Assembly (NCBI RefSeq): GCF_000002875.2
Contig: NC_009419.2
Coordinates: forward strand, 1,591,142 to 1,655,141
Direction: 5' to 3'
Length of the DNA: 64,000 nt
DNA from: Leishmania infantum JPCM5
Taxonomy: Eukaryota; Euglenozoa; Kinetoplastea; Trypanosomatida; Trypanosomatidae
Below, piece by piece: positions 10,498 to 20,324 of the stretch (its first letter is position 1; each line of letters opens with the position of its first letter). The notes beneath the pieces are model-generated. The model made no database searches. It was not told the origin of the DNA and saw only the letters and a program-made list of their open reading frames with translations. A program made the position numbers and the translations under genes.

Positions 10498-10954
10498 ATG
10501 ACGACATCGACTCCATCGGCTGCGGCAGCTGGCTTCAAGGAGCGCACAGAGGCCGATATGGCCCTTCGATTCCTGAACCACTGCCTCAGCAACGCCGTGC
10601 AGGTGCACTATCTCGTCATCAGCTCCTTGCGAGGGGGCGATTGGAAAACCTCCACGCTTCTGGAAGCTGAGGCGCAAGCGTACATGCGTGCACTGCTTGC
10701 TGTGTATGCGGCCAGCAGCGGATTTCGACGCCAGCTCGTGTCAGGGGACTCCTTGTACTACCTTCAGTGCTTGACAGATGAGGCAACCCGGACCGATTTT
10801 GTGCGTGTTGCAGCAGCGCCGTCTTTTCCCTTTGCGTCTCCTTGATAAGGGCGAGAGGAAAGTGATGCGACTGCTGCATACTCGGACACTCCCCCTGCTC
10901 CTGACGCCGCTGGTGGCGGAGATGCTTGTAGCGAAGAGTGCCGTGCGAGGTTGA
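10498..10954 (+). CDS. Conserved-looking small helical protein, apparent +1 frameshift
   Basis: The annotated-style frame starts at ATG 10498 and ends at a TGA at 10843-10845 that is followed at once by TAA (115 residues). The first about 100 residues look like a real helical protein (for example MALRFLNHCL, YMRALLAVYAA, GDSLYYLQCL) with normal codon bias. The last 13 codons of that frame become A/T-ending and low-complexity, while the +1 frame from about 10802 becomes G/C-ending and encodes an amphipathic helical tail (contains LLDKGERKVM and LVAEMLVAKS) that ends at TGA 10952-10954. A single-base shift near 10795-10803 would join them into about 151 residues. It could be an assembly error, a recent pseudogene or true frameshifting. 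I do not recognise a family. Confidence 0.6.
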
Positions 10955-12377
10955 CCCCTCCGCATACCGGCTCTGGAGTGACTAGAGCACGCAAAAATAC
11001 ACACACACACACACAAACAGACTTATATGCAGATCGGTGAGGCAGAACATGGGGCCCCACAGCACTACAGTTTCCAACATATAGAGGCGCCACAGAGAGG
11101 AGGAGGCGCTACGGCGTGGCCGGGCATGCTTCTCGGGGAAGAGGGGATGAGACTGTCTCGTGCAGCTTGTGCGCGCGCGCCCCTCTCATTCAGCGGTGGG
11201 GCGGCGCAGGCTGTCTGCATCGGCCTATGTGCGTCTCTCTCACACGCTCTGCTTGAGAGCCTCATCGCTCTGGAAGCAGGGAAAGAAAAAAAAAGAATGG
11301 GCCGTGCGCTCTCTTGGTGTATTGCTCCATTCGCGTTTGTGCGGGTCTCCCCCCTCCTGTGTCTCCTCCTTGCCTGGCTGCATCGGCACCCATGCTTGGA
11401 GCGTATCATTCTCCTCGCCTTCTCTCCTTTTCGTTGTTGCTCTTCCTCTGTTGTCTACTCGACGTGTTTGAATGCGGGACGGATGGACGGCCAGAATAAA
11501 CGGCCGAAACACACGCGCACACACACTGCGCCACTGTGCACATACTCAAAGAGTGAGCGAGAGAGCGAGAGAGCGAGAGGGAGGGAGCGTGCAAAGTAAC
11601 AGGTTAGCAGACAGACAAACATACAAGCGTGCTCGCAGACACACCGTGCGCCAGCAGAGGCACAGAAACCCCTTCTCACAGACTTGCCCCTTCGGAGCTT
11701 TTTTTTGTTTCGGAAAGCCCCCCCCCCCCGCCCTCACACACACTCACACACAAACATCCAAATCAACCGCATGCAGAGTTTACTGGCACTGTAGCCAACA
11801 TTACTGAGGTTACTCCTTCGCATTGCCTTGGCCGTTTGTTTGTTTTTTCTCCTGCACAGTGCTCTACCATACATTATAGAGAAGATCAGCTCATATATAT
11901 ATATATATAGCACTAGTTTCTTCCTTGCCGACTGAGTGGTTGCACCTGCGGATGATTTGTCGGCCTTCCTATTGTTATTATTTTCCCTTCTGTTTTGCTC
12001 CGTTCCGGGCTGTTATTGTGCTGCGTCTTCTCTATCTGTGCTTCTTGTCCTGCAAGTGTGTTTGCGCGTCTTCTTCACTGCCCTGCTCATATTGCTCTCC
12101 TCTGTTTTTGTCTTTGCTCTTCATCTGCTCCTGCCTTGTAGCTCAAGTTGAGAAGCGCGTCGTTGTGCCTTGTTGCTGACGCGTGTGCCGGCGTAGACTG
12201 CTTGCACCTGCACTTAACGCAGCGCATGCCAGCGCCGCATCGAAAAGCGGCGGTTCACACGGAAGAGAAAGGAGGTAGGGAGGGTGGAAGCGCGGCTTTA
12301 GTGGCAGAGTTTGCTGTCTATTGCAATCAAAGCAGCCCCAATCACCTACCACACATAGACGCTGGTGCGATCACGTG
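10955..12377. other. Intergenic / UTR DNA
   Basis: About 1.4 kb with no supportable gene. It holds a short CA run near 10999-11014, a GAGA-type purine run near 11553-11590, a C run at 11718-11729 and an AT run at 11893-11909. A long T/C-rich tract at about 11965-12140 is followed by an AG at 12140-12141, a plausible trans-splice acceptor for the kinase gene. This would leave a 5' UTR of about 236 bases containing at least one upstream ATG (near 12227). Confidence 0.6.
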
Positions 12378-15300
12378 ATGCTCGGCACAGTCGATGCGAT
12401 CGACTACGATGGGGACCGCCTGCACAAGGTGGTGCTGCGATTCCCTGCTGTGCGTAGCGGCGAGTCGGAGATCGTGAAGGAGGTGTGGCCGTGCGAGCGC
12501 ATTGGCCAGGGCTCCTTCGGCACGGTGTACCGCGCCGTCAGCAGCGACTATCCACGTCTGGCCCTTAAAATTTCAACAGGCAAGAGTACGCGGCTTCGCC
12601 AGGAGCTAGATGTGCTGAGTCGCGTGTGTACGAAAGGGCGGCTCCTGCTTCCGCGTTTCGAGTTTGGGGCGCTCAACAAGACAGCGGACTTGATCGTGAT
12701 CGGCATGGAGCTGTGTGTTCCGAGCACGCTACACGACCTTCTCCTCAGCACTCGTATCACCAGCGAAGCGGAGATGCTTTTCATGGCGCATCAGGCGGTT
12801 CAAGCCGTCTCGTACGTGCACGCAGAGGGTTGCATCCACCGCGACATCAAGCTGCAGAACTTTGTCTTCGACCTCGATGGTAACCTGAAGCTGATTGACT
12901 TTGGCCTGGCTTGTAACTCGCTCAAGCCACCGGCAGGCGACGTGGTGGCGGGCACTGTGTCTTTCATGTCTCCGGAGATGGCGCACAACGCCCTTCACAA
13001 GGACAGGCGCGTGAGCGTCGGCGTGGCTGCTGATGTATGGTCGCTGGGGATTGTCCTCTTTTCTATTTTCACGCAGCGGAACCCGTATCCGGCGCCGGAG
13101 ACGCCGGCGCCGGCAGCGGGCAGCACCCCCGGTGGCGCGGGTGCAGCGGGCGTGACCGGACGTGGAGACATCACGCATGGCGCGGAGGGCGAGAAGGGCA
13201 ACGACTTGAGTCAGCAGCACCGCATGAATGAGCGCCTGCTGCGCCGCGTGGCGGCCGGGGACTGGCAGTGGCCTGTCGGCGTTACAGTGTCACAGGACCT
13301 GAAGCAACTTGTAAACTCCATCCTCGTCGTCAACCCCGAGGAGCGGCCGAGCGTGAGCACGATCCTGGAGAACAAGTTGTGGAACTTACGGCGGCGCTAT
13401 CCACCTGCAGCTGTGGCGGCATTTCTCGGCGTGCAGGATGACTTCCTGCTGTCTCACGATGAGGCGCACCTGATGCGTGCGGTCGAGGAGCGTAGTGCCG
13501 GCGTGGCAGCGTCGTTGCGGAACAGTCGCCTACACAGCCCCGCCTCGGCCTCCAACGAGGACAATGGCGAGACCGACGCGCAGCACAGCAGCAGCGGCAG
13601 CGCGCGCAACGGTGGCCTAAACACATCTGGCGCCACTACATCTCCAGCGCGCAGCTCTCTCAAGGTGGTGCAGCGCTGCGGCGAGGGCGGCATTGATGGG
13701 GCGGTCACAGTGCAGGTATACGACGTGCGCGCCAGCACCCGCAAGCGCAGCAAGCCCATCCGCGAGATATCCGTCGTCATGGCGGAGGAGACTGCCAAGA
13801 CGCGACGATCCAAGTCCGCCCGACGGGCAACGGGCGCCGTGTCGGCTCCCTCGTCGCGCGTCGTCTCACGAGCAGCGTCGACGGAGTACAGCAGGCGAAT
13901 AGCTCCTCCGGCTGGCGCGAGGTTGCAGTCCAGTGCGGCGCATACGTGTGCCAACAGCGGCGACGATGAGGGTGAGGCGGAGGCGGAGGCGGTGAACCGT
14001 GGCACCAGCACGTCGCAGCGCCACAGCCGCGGTATGTCGCCTGTGCGGCTGCAGGATGCTCTGGAGACCGCCGGCTCAGTAGCAGCCGGGCAGAGGGACA
14101 GCGTAGGCCACCCCAAGGCATTGGTGGAGCCGTCCTGTGCCACGCCACCTCTGCTCACAAGCGGCAAACAGCAGCCTCTCAGCGAGCACATGCGCCCCGA
14201 CATTCAGCGCAGCGGGAGTGTGGAGCTGCTGGAGGATGCGGAGGCGCCAACTGAAGCGAGCGCGATGCCCACCTCGCACAAGAGGGCTGCGTCGAGCGGC
14301 AAGAAAAGGCGCGACGCGTCTCTGCGCCAGCCTTCCTCGTTGATCCTCAAAGGCAGCACCCGCGACTTATCCGCTGATGCCCCGCGCAGCACGACGACAG
14401 CGGCATCGACACAGGCGTCCACCTCTCTGCTGGCGAGCCGCACTACATTGCCGCTTTCAGCCGTAAACCCATCCCCATCGTCTTCGCGGCAGGCATCGCT
14501 GAGGCGGCAGGCATCTGCTAGCGCCGCCGCCGTCTCCTCCGCACAGGGGTGTGCAGGCCACAGGGGATCATCGCCGGTGATGAAGCGTGCGCAGCGTGTC
14601 GCGCTCGAGCTTGGTCTGGATGTTATCTGGCATGACGAGGCGGACCACCGCCGCGCGCTTTCTGCGATGCTGCTGATCGAGCATGCGTGGCTGCTCGCCA
14701 GCTTTCGGCTGACCATTGAGGAGGACCAGGAGCGCTACAGCATCACGTGGCTCGCAGAGGAGCAGGAGAAGTCCGCCGCCCACCCACACCGTTTCAAAGA
14801 GGTGATGCAGGTGATGAGCAAGAAGTATCAATACGGCTTCGTTTGTGACATGTGCGACTATGAGTTTCTCCCGACTGGCCCAGGGGAGAAGGACTTGCAC
14901 TTCTTTCACTGCCCATGCGGCCGCGACCTGTGCCCAGACTGCTACACAGCGTATCAGCGGCAGTGCACGTGCTCCTGCTGCCGTGCGGTGCACTCAAACA
15001 GCTGTGTGCTGCGGGAGCACCTCTTGCTGACTGGCGGAACTCAGTACTACAGCGGGTCGAGAAAAACGAACGCAGCGGCGCGGGCTGATGCTGTGCGCGG
15101 CTCATTCCAAGCCGCTGCCAGCCTCAACGAAGAAGCGGAGAGCGGGGATGAGGCGTCGGCACCGCCTGAGCCGCCGCGTCGTCGTGGCCGGCCCCCCAAG
15201 CAGGACAAGAACCGCTCTGCTGTAAAGCAGAAGGGCAGCCGAGCAGCCAAAGACAGCAGCCGTCGGCGCCGTGGTGCACAGGACACCCTCGACGTGAGTG

Positions 15301-16229
15301 TGGACGATGCGCATGAGGTGGAGCAGATTAACCTACCTCGAATTTCAATCGCTGCGATGCAGCAACAGGAGGAGCGTAGTAGCAACGGCTCGCACCGCGG
15401 CGGCGGGACTGCAGCCGTCGGGGTAGCCCCGCGACCACAACGGCCAGAGGACGTGGAGGTAAAACAGCGACCGGTAGAGAGCGTCCCGGAGGGCCCGTGG
15501 CGGCCGTTCGCGCGCTTCAAGAAGGATCGCCGAGATGAGGTAGCGCAGCAGCCAACGCCGGAGGAGCGCGACGCGTTGCTGAATGGGGAGTGGATTCGAC
15601 ACTTTTACTTGTTTCCGCAAGCTGAGCCGGAGCGCGTTGCTGCCTCCGGGACGTGGGCGGAAGGGGAGGAGGAGCCGTACGCGTTCGTCTATCACGCGCA
15701 GCCGGGCCGCACCGGCGCCATTTTTCTTACAAGTGACTTTCCGATGCACTCGGCAGTCTTTTCCATGCTGGAGCGGCAGTTCTTCGTTGTGAATCAGGTG
15801 GATACGGTGGAGGGCGTCGACTCCACCCGCGCCACATCGCTGCTCAAGGCGAAGGGTCACCCGGAGCTCCGGATCGCTTTCCATGCGCTGCAGGACATCG
15901 TAGCGTATGACACAAACATGATGAAGCAGCAGCGTACCCCTGGCACCGTCTCCGTGTACCAGGCACCTCGCAGCGCCTACAGCTGCAACGGCGAGCCTTT
16001 CCTGTACGTGCGGTGGTTCCGCTTCAACGAGAACCGCACCCTCAGCGCCTTTCTTCTCTCCAACGGCGCCGTTCAGGTCTTCGTAAACAACGAGTACGAG
16101 CTGCGGTGGTTCGACGAGAGCCGGAAGTTCCTCATCCGCTACAACGGCGTGTGCGAGTTGGTCGACGACGGCACTTTTGCACTGGCACCAGGAATCAATC
16201 ATCTCCTCTACGACTCCTTCGACGCGTAG
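12378..16229 (+). CDS. KKT3: KKT3-like kinetoplastid kinetochore protein kinase
   Basis: A 1283-residue protein with the three-part layout of the kinetoplastid kinetochore kinases KKT2/KKT3. The first in-frame ATG is at 12378. (1) N-terminal kinase: GQGSFGTV loop (43-50), Lys64, HRD (154-156), DFG (174-176), MSPEM in place of APE (197-201), Asp219; it looks catalytically complete. (2) A long disordered Ser/Ala-rich linker (about 360-770), then a Cys-rich module with CxxC at 823/826 and more Cys at 845, 847, 852, 855, 863, 865, 867, 868 and 876, which fits the zinc-binding central domain. An AT-hook (RGRP core, about 936-939) and basic tracts follow. (3) C-terminus (about 1100-1265) with a polo-box-like pattern, notably YVRWF then LLSNGAVQVF. 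The family builds the centromere-bound inner kinetochore. KKT3 rather than KKT2 is preferred because I recall KKT3 lying near PABP2. Confidence 0.88.
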   Translation: MLGTVDAIDYDGDRLHKVVLRFPAVRSGESEIVKEVWPCERIGQGSFGTVYRAVSSDYPRLALKISTGKSTRLRQELDVLSRVCTKGRLLLPRFEFGALNKTADLIVIGMELCVPSTLHDLLLSTRITSEAEMLFMAHQAVQAVSYVHAEGCIHRDIKLQNFVFDLDGNLKLIDFGLACNSLKPPAGDVVAGTVSFMSPEMAHNALHKDRRVSVGVAADVWSLGIVLFSIFTQRNPYPAPETPAPAAGSTPGGAGAAGVTGRGDITHGAEGEKGNDLSQQHRMNERLLRRVAAGDWQWPVGVTVSQDLKQLVNSILVVNPEERPSVSTILENKLWNLRRRYPPAAVAAFLGVQDDFLLSHDEAHLMRAVEERSAGVAASLRNSRLHSPASASNEDNGETDAQHSSSGSARNGGLNTSGATTSPARSSLKVVQRCGEGGIDGAVTVQVYDVRASTRKRSKPIREISVVMAEETAKTRRSKSARRATGAVSAPSSRVVSRAASTEYSRRIAPPAGARLQSSAAHTCANSGDDEGEAEAEAVNRGTSTSQRHSRGMSPVRLQDALETAGSVAAGQRDSVGHPKALVEPSCATPPLLTSGKQQPLSEHMRPDIQRSGSVELLEDAEAPTEASAMPTSHKRAASSGKKRRDASLRQPSSLILKGSTRDLSADAPRSTTTAASTQASTSLLASRTTLPLSAVNPSPSSSRQASLRRQASASAAAVSSAQGCAGHRGSSPVMKRAQRVALELGLDVIWHDEADHRRALSAMLLIEHAWLLASFRLTIEEDQERYSITWLAEEQEKSAAHPHRFKEVMQVMSKKYQYGFVCDMCDYEFLPTGPGEKDLHFFHCPCGRDLCPDCYTAYQRQCTCSCCRAVHSNSCVLREHLLLTGGTQYYSGSRKTNAAARADAVRGSFQAAASLNEEAESGDEASAPPEPPRRRGRPPKQDKNRSAVKQKGSRAAKDSSRRRRGAQDTLDVSVDDAHEVEQINLPRISIAAMQQQEERSSNGSHRGGGTAAVGVAPRPQRPEDVEVKQRPVESVPEGPWRPFARFKKDRRDEVAQQPTPEERDALLNGEWIRHFYLFPQAEPERVAASGTWAEGEEEPYAFVYHAQPGRTGAIFLTSDFPMHSAVFSMLERQFFVVNQVDTVEGVDSTRATSLLKAKGHPELRIAFHALQDIVAYDTNMMKQQRTPGTVSVYQAPRSAYSCNGEPFLYVRWFRFNENRTLSAFLLSNGAVQVFVNNEYELRWFDESRKFLIRYNGVCELVDDGTFALAPGINHLLYDSFDA

Positions 16230-17213
16230 TCTGGGGTGGTGAGTGTGTGTGTGTGTGAGAGAGTGAGTTCCGCAGATTGCCTTTACGTCGTTTCGATCAC
16301 GGGTGCAGAGGTCGTGGATGCGGAAACAAAAAAGGTTGCCGCGACGTGCCGCGCCGCGAGCTGATATGCTTTGTAACTTTATCCTCCCTCCCGCTGCGTG
16401 TGCCGCTTCGCCCTCGCACAGCTGCTTTTTGTTTTTTTTTTCTTCGCTTCTCTTACCGTTTCGTTTCGCTCTCACTCCGTTTTTCTTCTCCGTGTGCAAG
16501 TGCGCGCTAGCCTCCGTGTCTGCGTCCGCCTCGCCGTGCCTTTCGAACCAGCGCGTGTGCGCACCGTGAGAAGCTGTGTGACGGCGCTCATCGCTCGTAG
16601 CCCCACCGTCGGCGTGTGCCGCGACTCTTCGCGAGACTTGCTTCACTCGGCGGACGTCTCTAACATCATTCTAACACTGCACACTCACATGAGAAAACAC
16701 ACACACACACACAAGCGAATAACACGACAAAGGATTGGGCGGCGAACAAGACAACAAAACGCCTGCCGGGCAGCCACCCGCCCATCCAACGGACGGGGAC
16801 TGCAGCTCTATTTCTGGCAAAAGGGCATGAAGGGTGGTGTGCTCACTCATCTGACCCTTCTCCACCGCCGGCACCGATGATTGGCTGTTGCGGGCACAAA
16901 AGGAGAGGAGGATGCGGGGCGTGCGCGTGCACCACTTCAACGCCGACCACGTGGAATCCGATTCTCTTTTCTCCTCTTGTTCTACATTGTCTCCTCCTTT
17001 TTTTTTCTTCGGAACTTAAACTCTTTATCGTTTCGACTTCGATCGCCTCTCGCGCATGCGTTCCCGCTTGCGCGTCTCGTCGTCGTTGTCGCTCAGAGAA
17101 CAGAGAAGGGCCATTTCTGCTTTGTCTTCCCCGTCTAAGGGGGAGAGTCGCCCTATAAGCACACAAGCACAGACCAAACACTCTGACTGATTTTTTTTTG
17201 TGTGTGTGTGCGC
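16230..17213. other. Intergenic / UTR DNA
   Basis: About 1 kb with no supportable gene. T-rich blocks at 16425-16490 and 16970-17020 and a T run at 17190-17199 directly before the next start are typical splice-acceptor sequence. A short CA run lies near 16699-16713. Confidence 0.6.
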
Positions 17214-18053
17214 ATGTCCGCGGAGACGTTTCGCGAGCGTACGTTGGCGACGCAGTACCAGCCACGCCAGCATCTCCCGCCCAACTTCAGCGATGTGCTG
17301 AAGGAGTACGCGCGGGAAGTGCTGCGCAATCAGCCGTCGGATATTCTGGAATGGAGCGCGGCGTATTTCAAGAAGCTGGCCCTCGAGACGGACCCGCTGC
17401 AGGCAAAGCAGCCGCCGCCGGACCATTACACCCCCCTCGTCGAGGACCCTGAGCGAGCGATACTGGCGAACAAGATGGTGAAAGTGTTCTCGACGATGGA
17501 CGTATCAGAAAGTGGGCGGCTACCCGTTTCAGAGGTACGGCGAGCGCTGACGGAGGCATTTGAGCTGACGGAGTCTCAGGCGCTCTACCTTATTACAGCG
17601 CCATTCACGACGATCATCGAGGACGACGGTAGCCGCATGACAGGTGATGCCATCGAGTACAGCCCCTTCTCCCACGCAGCGGTGCGCACTATTCAGTATT
17701 TTCAGCAGCACCACGACTTCTCCTTCGACGTGGACAGCAGCGACACCTGCGCAACTGTGCACGGCATGAACCGCTACGACATCGAGCAAGGCTTTCTGCG
17801 CATCTTTCGCCTCCTCGATGAGGCGGGGACGGGCCGCCTGCTTCTCCAAGACTACCAGGGCGCCTTGGAGAACGCACCGTACCACCTGACGCACCGCGAC
17901 ATTTGCGTGCTGCGCCTCGAATGTGACACGTGCGGCGGCGAAGGGGACACGGGGCCGCGTGAGGTGGAGTACGAGAAGGAGCTGCCGCACATTTTCGAGC
18001 GCCTTCTGCTTGCCGAGGCTTTCAATCTCTTCGAGGAGGAGGGGCAGAGCTAG
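17214..18053 (+). CDS. RIIa-domain and EF-hand-like protein (RSP7-type candidate)
   Basis: A 279-residue protein. An earlier in-phase GTG is ignored; the ATG at 17214 is the first. Residues about 21-58 (LPPNFSDVLK through YFKKL) match the dimerisation/docking fold of PKA regulatory subunits, which axonemal proteins use to bind AKAP helices on radial spokes. Two helix-loop-helix segments follow with degenerate EF-hand loops, DVSESGRL near 95-103 and DEAGTGRL near 203-211; several expected acidic ligands are missing, so calcium binding is doubtful. RIIa plus EF-hand is the layout of Chlamydomonas RSP7 and of some mammalian sperm-tail proteins, so a flagellar radial-spoke role is the best inference. 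An acidic C-terminus ends the protein. The exact orthologue is not certain. Confidence 0.75.
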   Translation: MSAETFRERTLATQYQPRQHLPPNFSDVLKEYAREVLRNQPSDILEWSAAYFKKLALETDPLQAKQPPPDHYTPLVEDPERAILANKMVKVFSTMDVSESGRLPVSEVRRALTEAFELTESQALYLITAPFTTIIEDDGSRMTGDAIEYSPFSHAAVRTIQYFQQHHDFSFDVDSSDTCATVHGMNRYDIEQGFLRIFRLLDEAGTGRLLLQDYQGALENAPYHLTHRDICVLRLECDTCGGEGDTGPREVEYEKELPHIFERLLLAEAFNLFEEEGQS

Positions 18054-19307
18054 GGCAGCGCAAGAGGACTCTCGGTGCATCGCATTCGCCATGTGCTACC
18101 TCTCGCTCCTTCCACGGGCACTCGACACCTTTTTTTTTCCGTCCCGTGCACTCTCTCCCGCACACCACACGCTCACACACAACCATGTGCACGAAAAAGG
18201 TGTTGAGGAAACGCTAACTGCTCCCATGTAAAAATATCGACAGCAGCGTGCCACATCAGCAAGGGAAGTGGGGTCCAGGAGAGACGGATCGATGCCGACC
18301 TGAAACGAAAATGCTACTAACCTAGTCCTGTGCACAGACACACAAAAACACACATACGCACAGCTACATCTAGAGCCCAGTTCTCTCTTTACTAGTTGAT
18401 GCCGAGCACGCCTTTGTCTGTTCTCTTCTCCTCCTTTTTCCTTTTTCCTCTTTCCTTCTTCCCGTCTTGTTGCTTCCGCCAGTCAGACAGATGGGCGCTG
18501 TCTCTGACCCCTTCCAACCTTTGTACGTTGTACATATGCTCCGCACGTTGCGCATGGATGCTGTGTTGTTGCAGCCAGCGCAGCCAACAGCGAAACAAAC
18601 AAAAAGCAAGGCCGCGCGTCACGAAAAGGAAACACACGTGCAGAAGTGTTTCAGAAACGTGCCGAGGGAGGAGCGATGATGATGGAGCTCGCGTCCACGG
18701 CGAGCGACTGTCGAAGCTGGACGGCTGCCTCTCCCTCTTCTATGTACGTGTGTAACACATACGGCACTCTTTCTGCTCTCTCTCTCTCTACCGCAATGAG
18801 CTCTGTGCCTGTGTTGCGCGAAGCAGCAGCAGCAGCAGCAACAGAGGCCTTTCCACCAACGAGCACTTTCTGCTCGTCCGGTAACCGTTATAAAGTCGGA
18901 GAAGGGAGCGTTTGTTGACGGCATGCACTTCTCCGCGCCACTTTCTCTTTTTTCTTTCTCCTTCTCCATCGTCCCTTTCCCATCCTATCCCCATACACAT
19001 GCCCTCTTCCTCCCTCGCATACCTTGTCGATCCCTCACCCTCGCACTTCCTCTACTTTTTTTTTCTTCGCCCACTCCTCGATCCAACGCCTTGCTCGTCC
19101 CAAGCGCGTGCGAGTGTCGCGGGATTCGTTATCCCGTTTTTTTTTTTGAGACCCATACCTTCATTGCTTCCTCCCTCGTTTTCACTAGTGTGTGTGTGTG
19201 GGGGGGGGCGCAGCGAGCACACGCATACGTACACACACACACACACACACACAACCATATCGGCGCACGAACCGTTGTAGAGGAACCTTTAGCGGCCCTG
19301 GGAGGTG
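18054..19307. other. Intergenic / UTR DNA
   Basis: About 1.25 kb without a supportable gene. It has T/C-rich tracts at 18415-18480, 18940-19080 and 19130-19180, a G run at 19200-19208, an (AC)n run at 19231-19253, and a TTTAG at about 19286-19290 that could be the splice acceptor for the TPR gene. Confidence 0.6.
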
Positions 19308-20324
19308 ATGGACACTCATGCCTTGCTTGCTCTCGCTCAGAGTGCTGTGGACGCCGGTAATGTAAAGGCTGCCTGCGAGTTCTACGAGGTGGCCCTCGCC
19401 CAGTCTCCAAACAATGACGAGGTATTGGAGGCCTATGCGGAAGTCATGATCCACAACGTTCAAGACATCCCTCGCGCTCGGCAGATGCTTCGCCATGCGA
19501 TCGACATCAACCCGAACCAGGGGTACGTGAAGTACCTGAACTTAGCGCAACTGTGCGAGGCAGAGGAGGCACTCAAGTGCTACGAAAAGGCGTACGGGAT
19601 TGCAAGCCTCATGCTGCACGGATGCCGAAAGAAGAAGATGAAGAAAACACTGCAGGAGACCATGGCGACCATGTGCTGCGCCGTGGCCGAGCTCTACCTG
19701 ACTGACCTCTGCTTCGCAGAAAATGCCGAGCAGCAGTGCGAGCAGGCTGTGAACCGCGCACTGGAGCTGAATAACGATATTGTGGAGCCGCACCAGCTGC
19801 AGGCGTCCCTCCGCCTGAGTCAATGCCGCCCCGAAGAGGCGCTACAGTCGCTGCGCCGTGCTGTAGACGCAACACATCGCCTCGGCGAGGAGCATCAGCC
19901 CACGTACGAGTCTAAGATTGAGCTAGGCCGACTTCTGATGCAGGTTGACCCAGCCGAGGCTTTTCAGTTCCTACTGGAAGTGCTCCAGTATGGGGACAAC
20001 AACCCCTACGTGTGGTTCCTGCTCGGCGAGAGTGCCCGTATGCGGGGACGATACGCTGACGCGGCGCGCCTGCTGCGGCGGGCGCGTGTGATGCTAGTGG
20101 TCTCCGGCGGCGACGCAACTGCGCTGAGCGAGGTGGACGCCGCCATCAGCATTTTGGTGCAGGAGATGGGTGGCCCGGAGGCGGCGGCGCAGGTGAAAGA
20201 CCTAGATCACCCCTACCCGCTTGAGCTGCTCGAGGCAGAAGACGACCAGGGCATAGAGGAGGACGGAGACGGCGACCTGGAAGAGCCGGAGCGAGAGTCG
20301 TGCGACGATGAGGACGACGCCTAG
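19308..20324 (+). CDS. TPR protein, candidate Acl4-like ribosomal protein L4 chaperone
   Basis: A 338-residue all-helical protein starting at the ATG 19308 (a GTG immediately upstream is ignored). Tetratricopeptide-type repeats are visible: residues about 3-36 (ALLALAQSAVDAG then ACEFYEVALAQSP), 37-70, a broken middle region with a KKKMKK patch (about 108-113), then repeats about 165-200 and 215-275 (PYVWFLLGESARMRGRY). The last about 50 residues are strongly acidic (Glu/Asp), ending in DDEDDA. A short TPR superhelix followed by an acidic tail is the layout of Acl4, the dedicated chaperone that carries ribosomal protein uL4 to the nucleolus. This assignment is by layout only; other TPR co-chaperones remain possible. 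Confidence 0.75.
   Translation: MDTHALLALAQSAVDAGNVKAACEFYEVALAQSPNNDEVLEAYAEVMIHNVQDIPRARQMLRHAIDINPNQGYVKYLNLAQLCEAEEALKCYEKAYGIASLMLHGCRKKKMKKTLQETMATMCCAVAELYLTDLCFAENAEQQCEQAVNRALELNNDIVEPHQLQASLRLSQCRPEEALQSLRRAVDATHRLGEEHQPTYESKIELGRLLMQVDPAEAFQFLLEVLQYGDNNPYVWFLLGESARMRGRYADAARLLRRARVMLVVSGGDATALSEVDAAISILVQEMGGPEAAAQVKDLDHPYPLELLEAEDDQGIEEDGDGDLEEPERESCDDEDDA

Noticed and set aside
15345..16646. 433-codon antisense frame across the end of the KKT3-like gene
   Set aside because: Shadow of the sense frame; its translation is Arg/His/Ala-rich with no family motif, and it runs into UTR.
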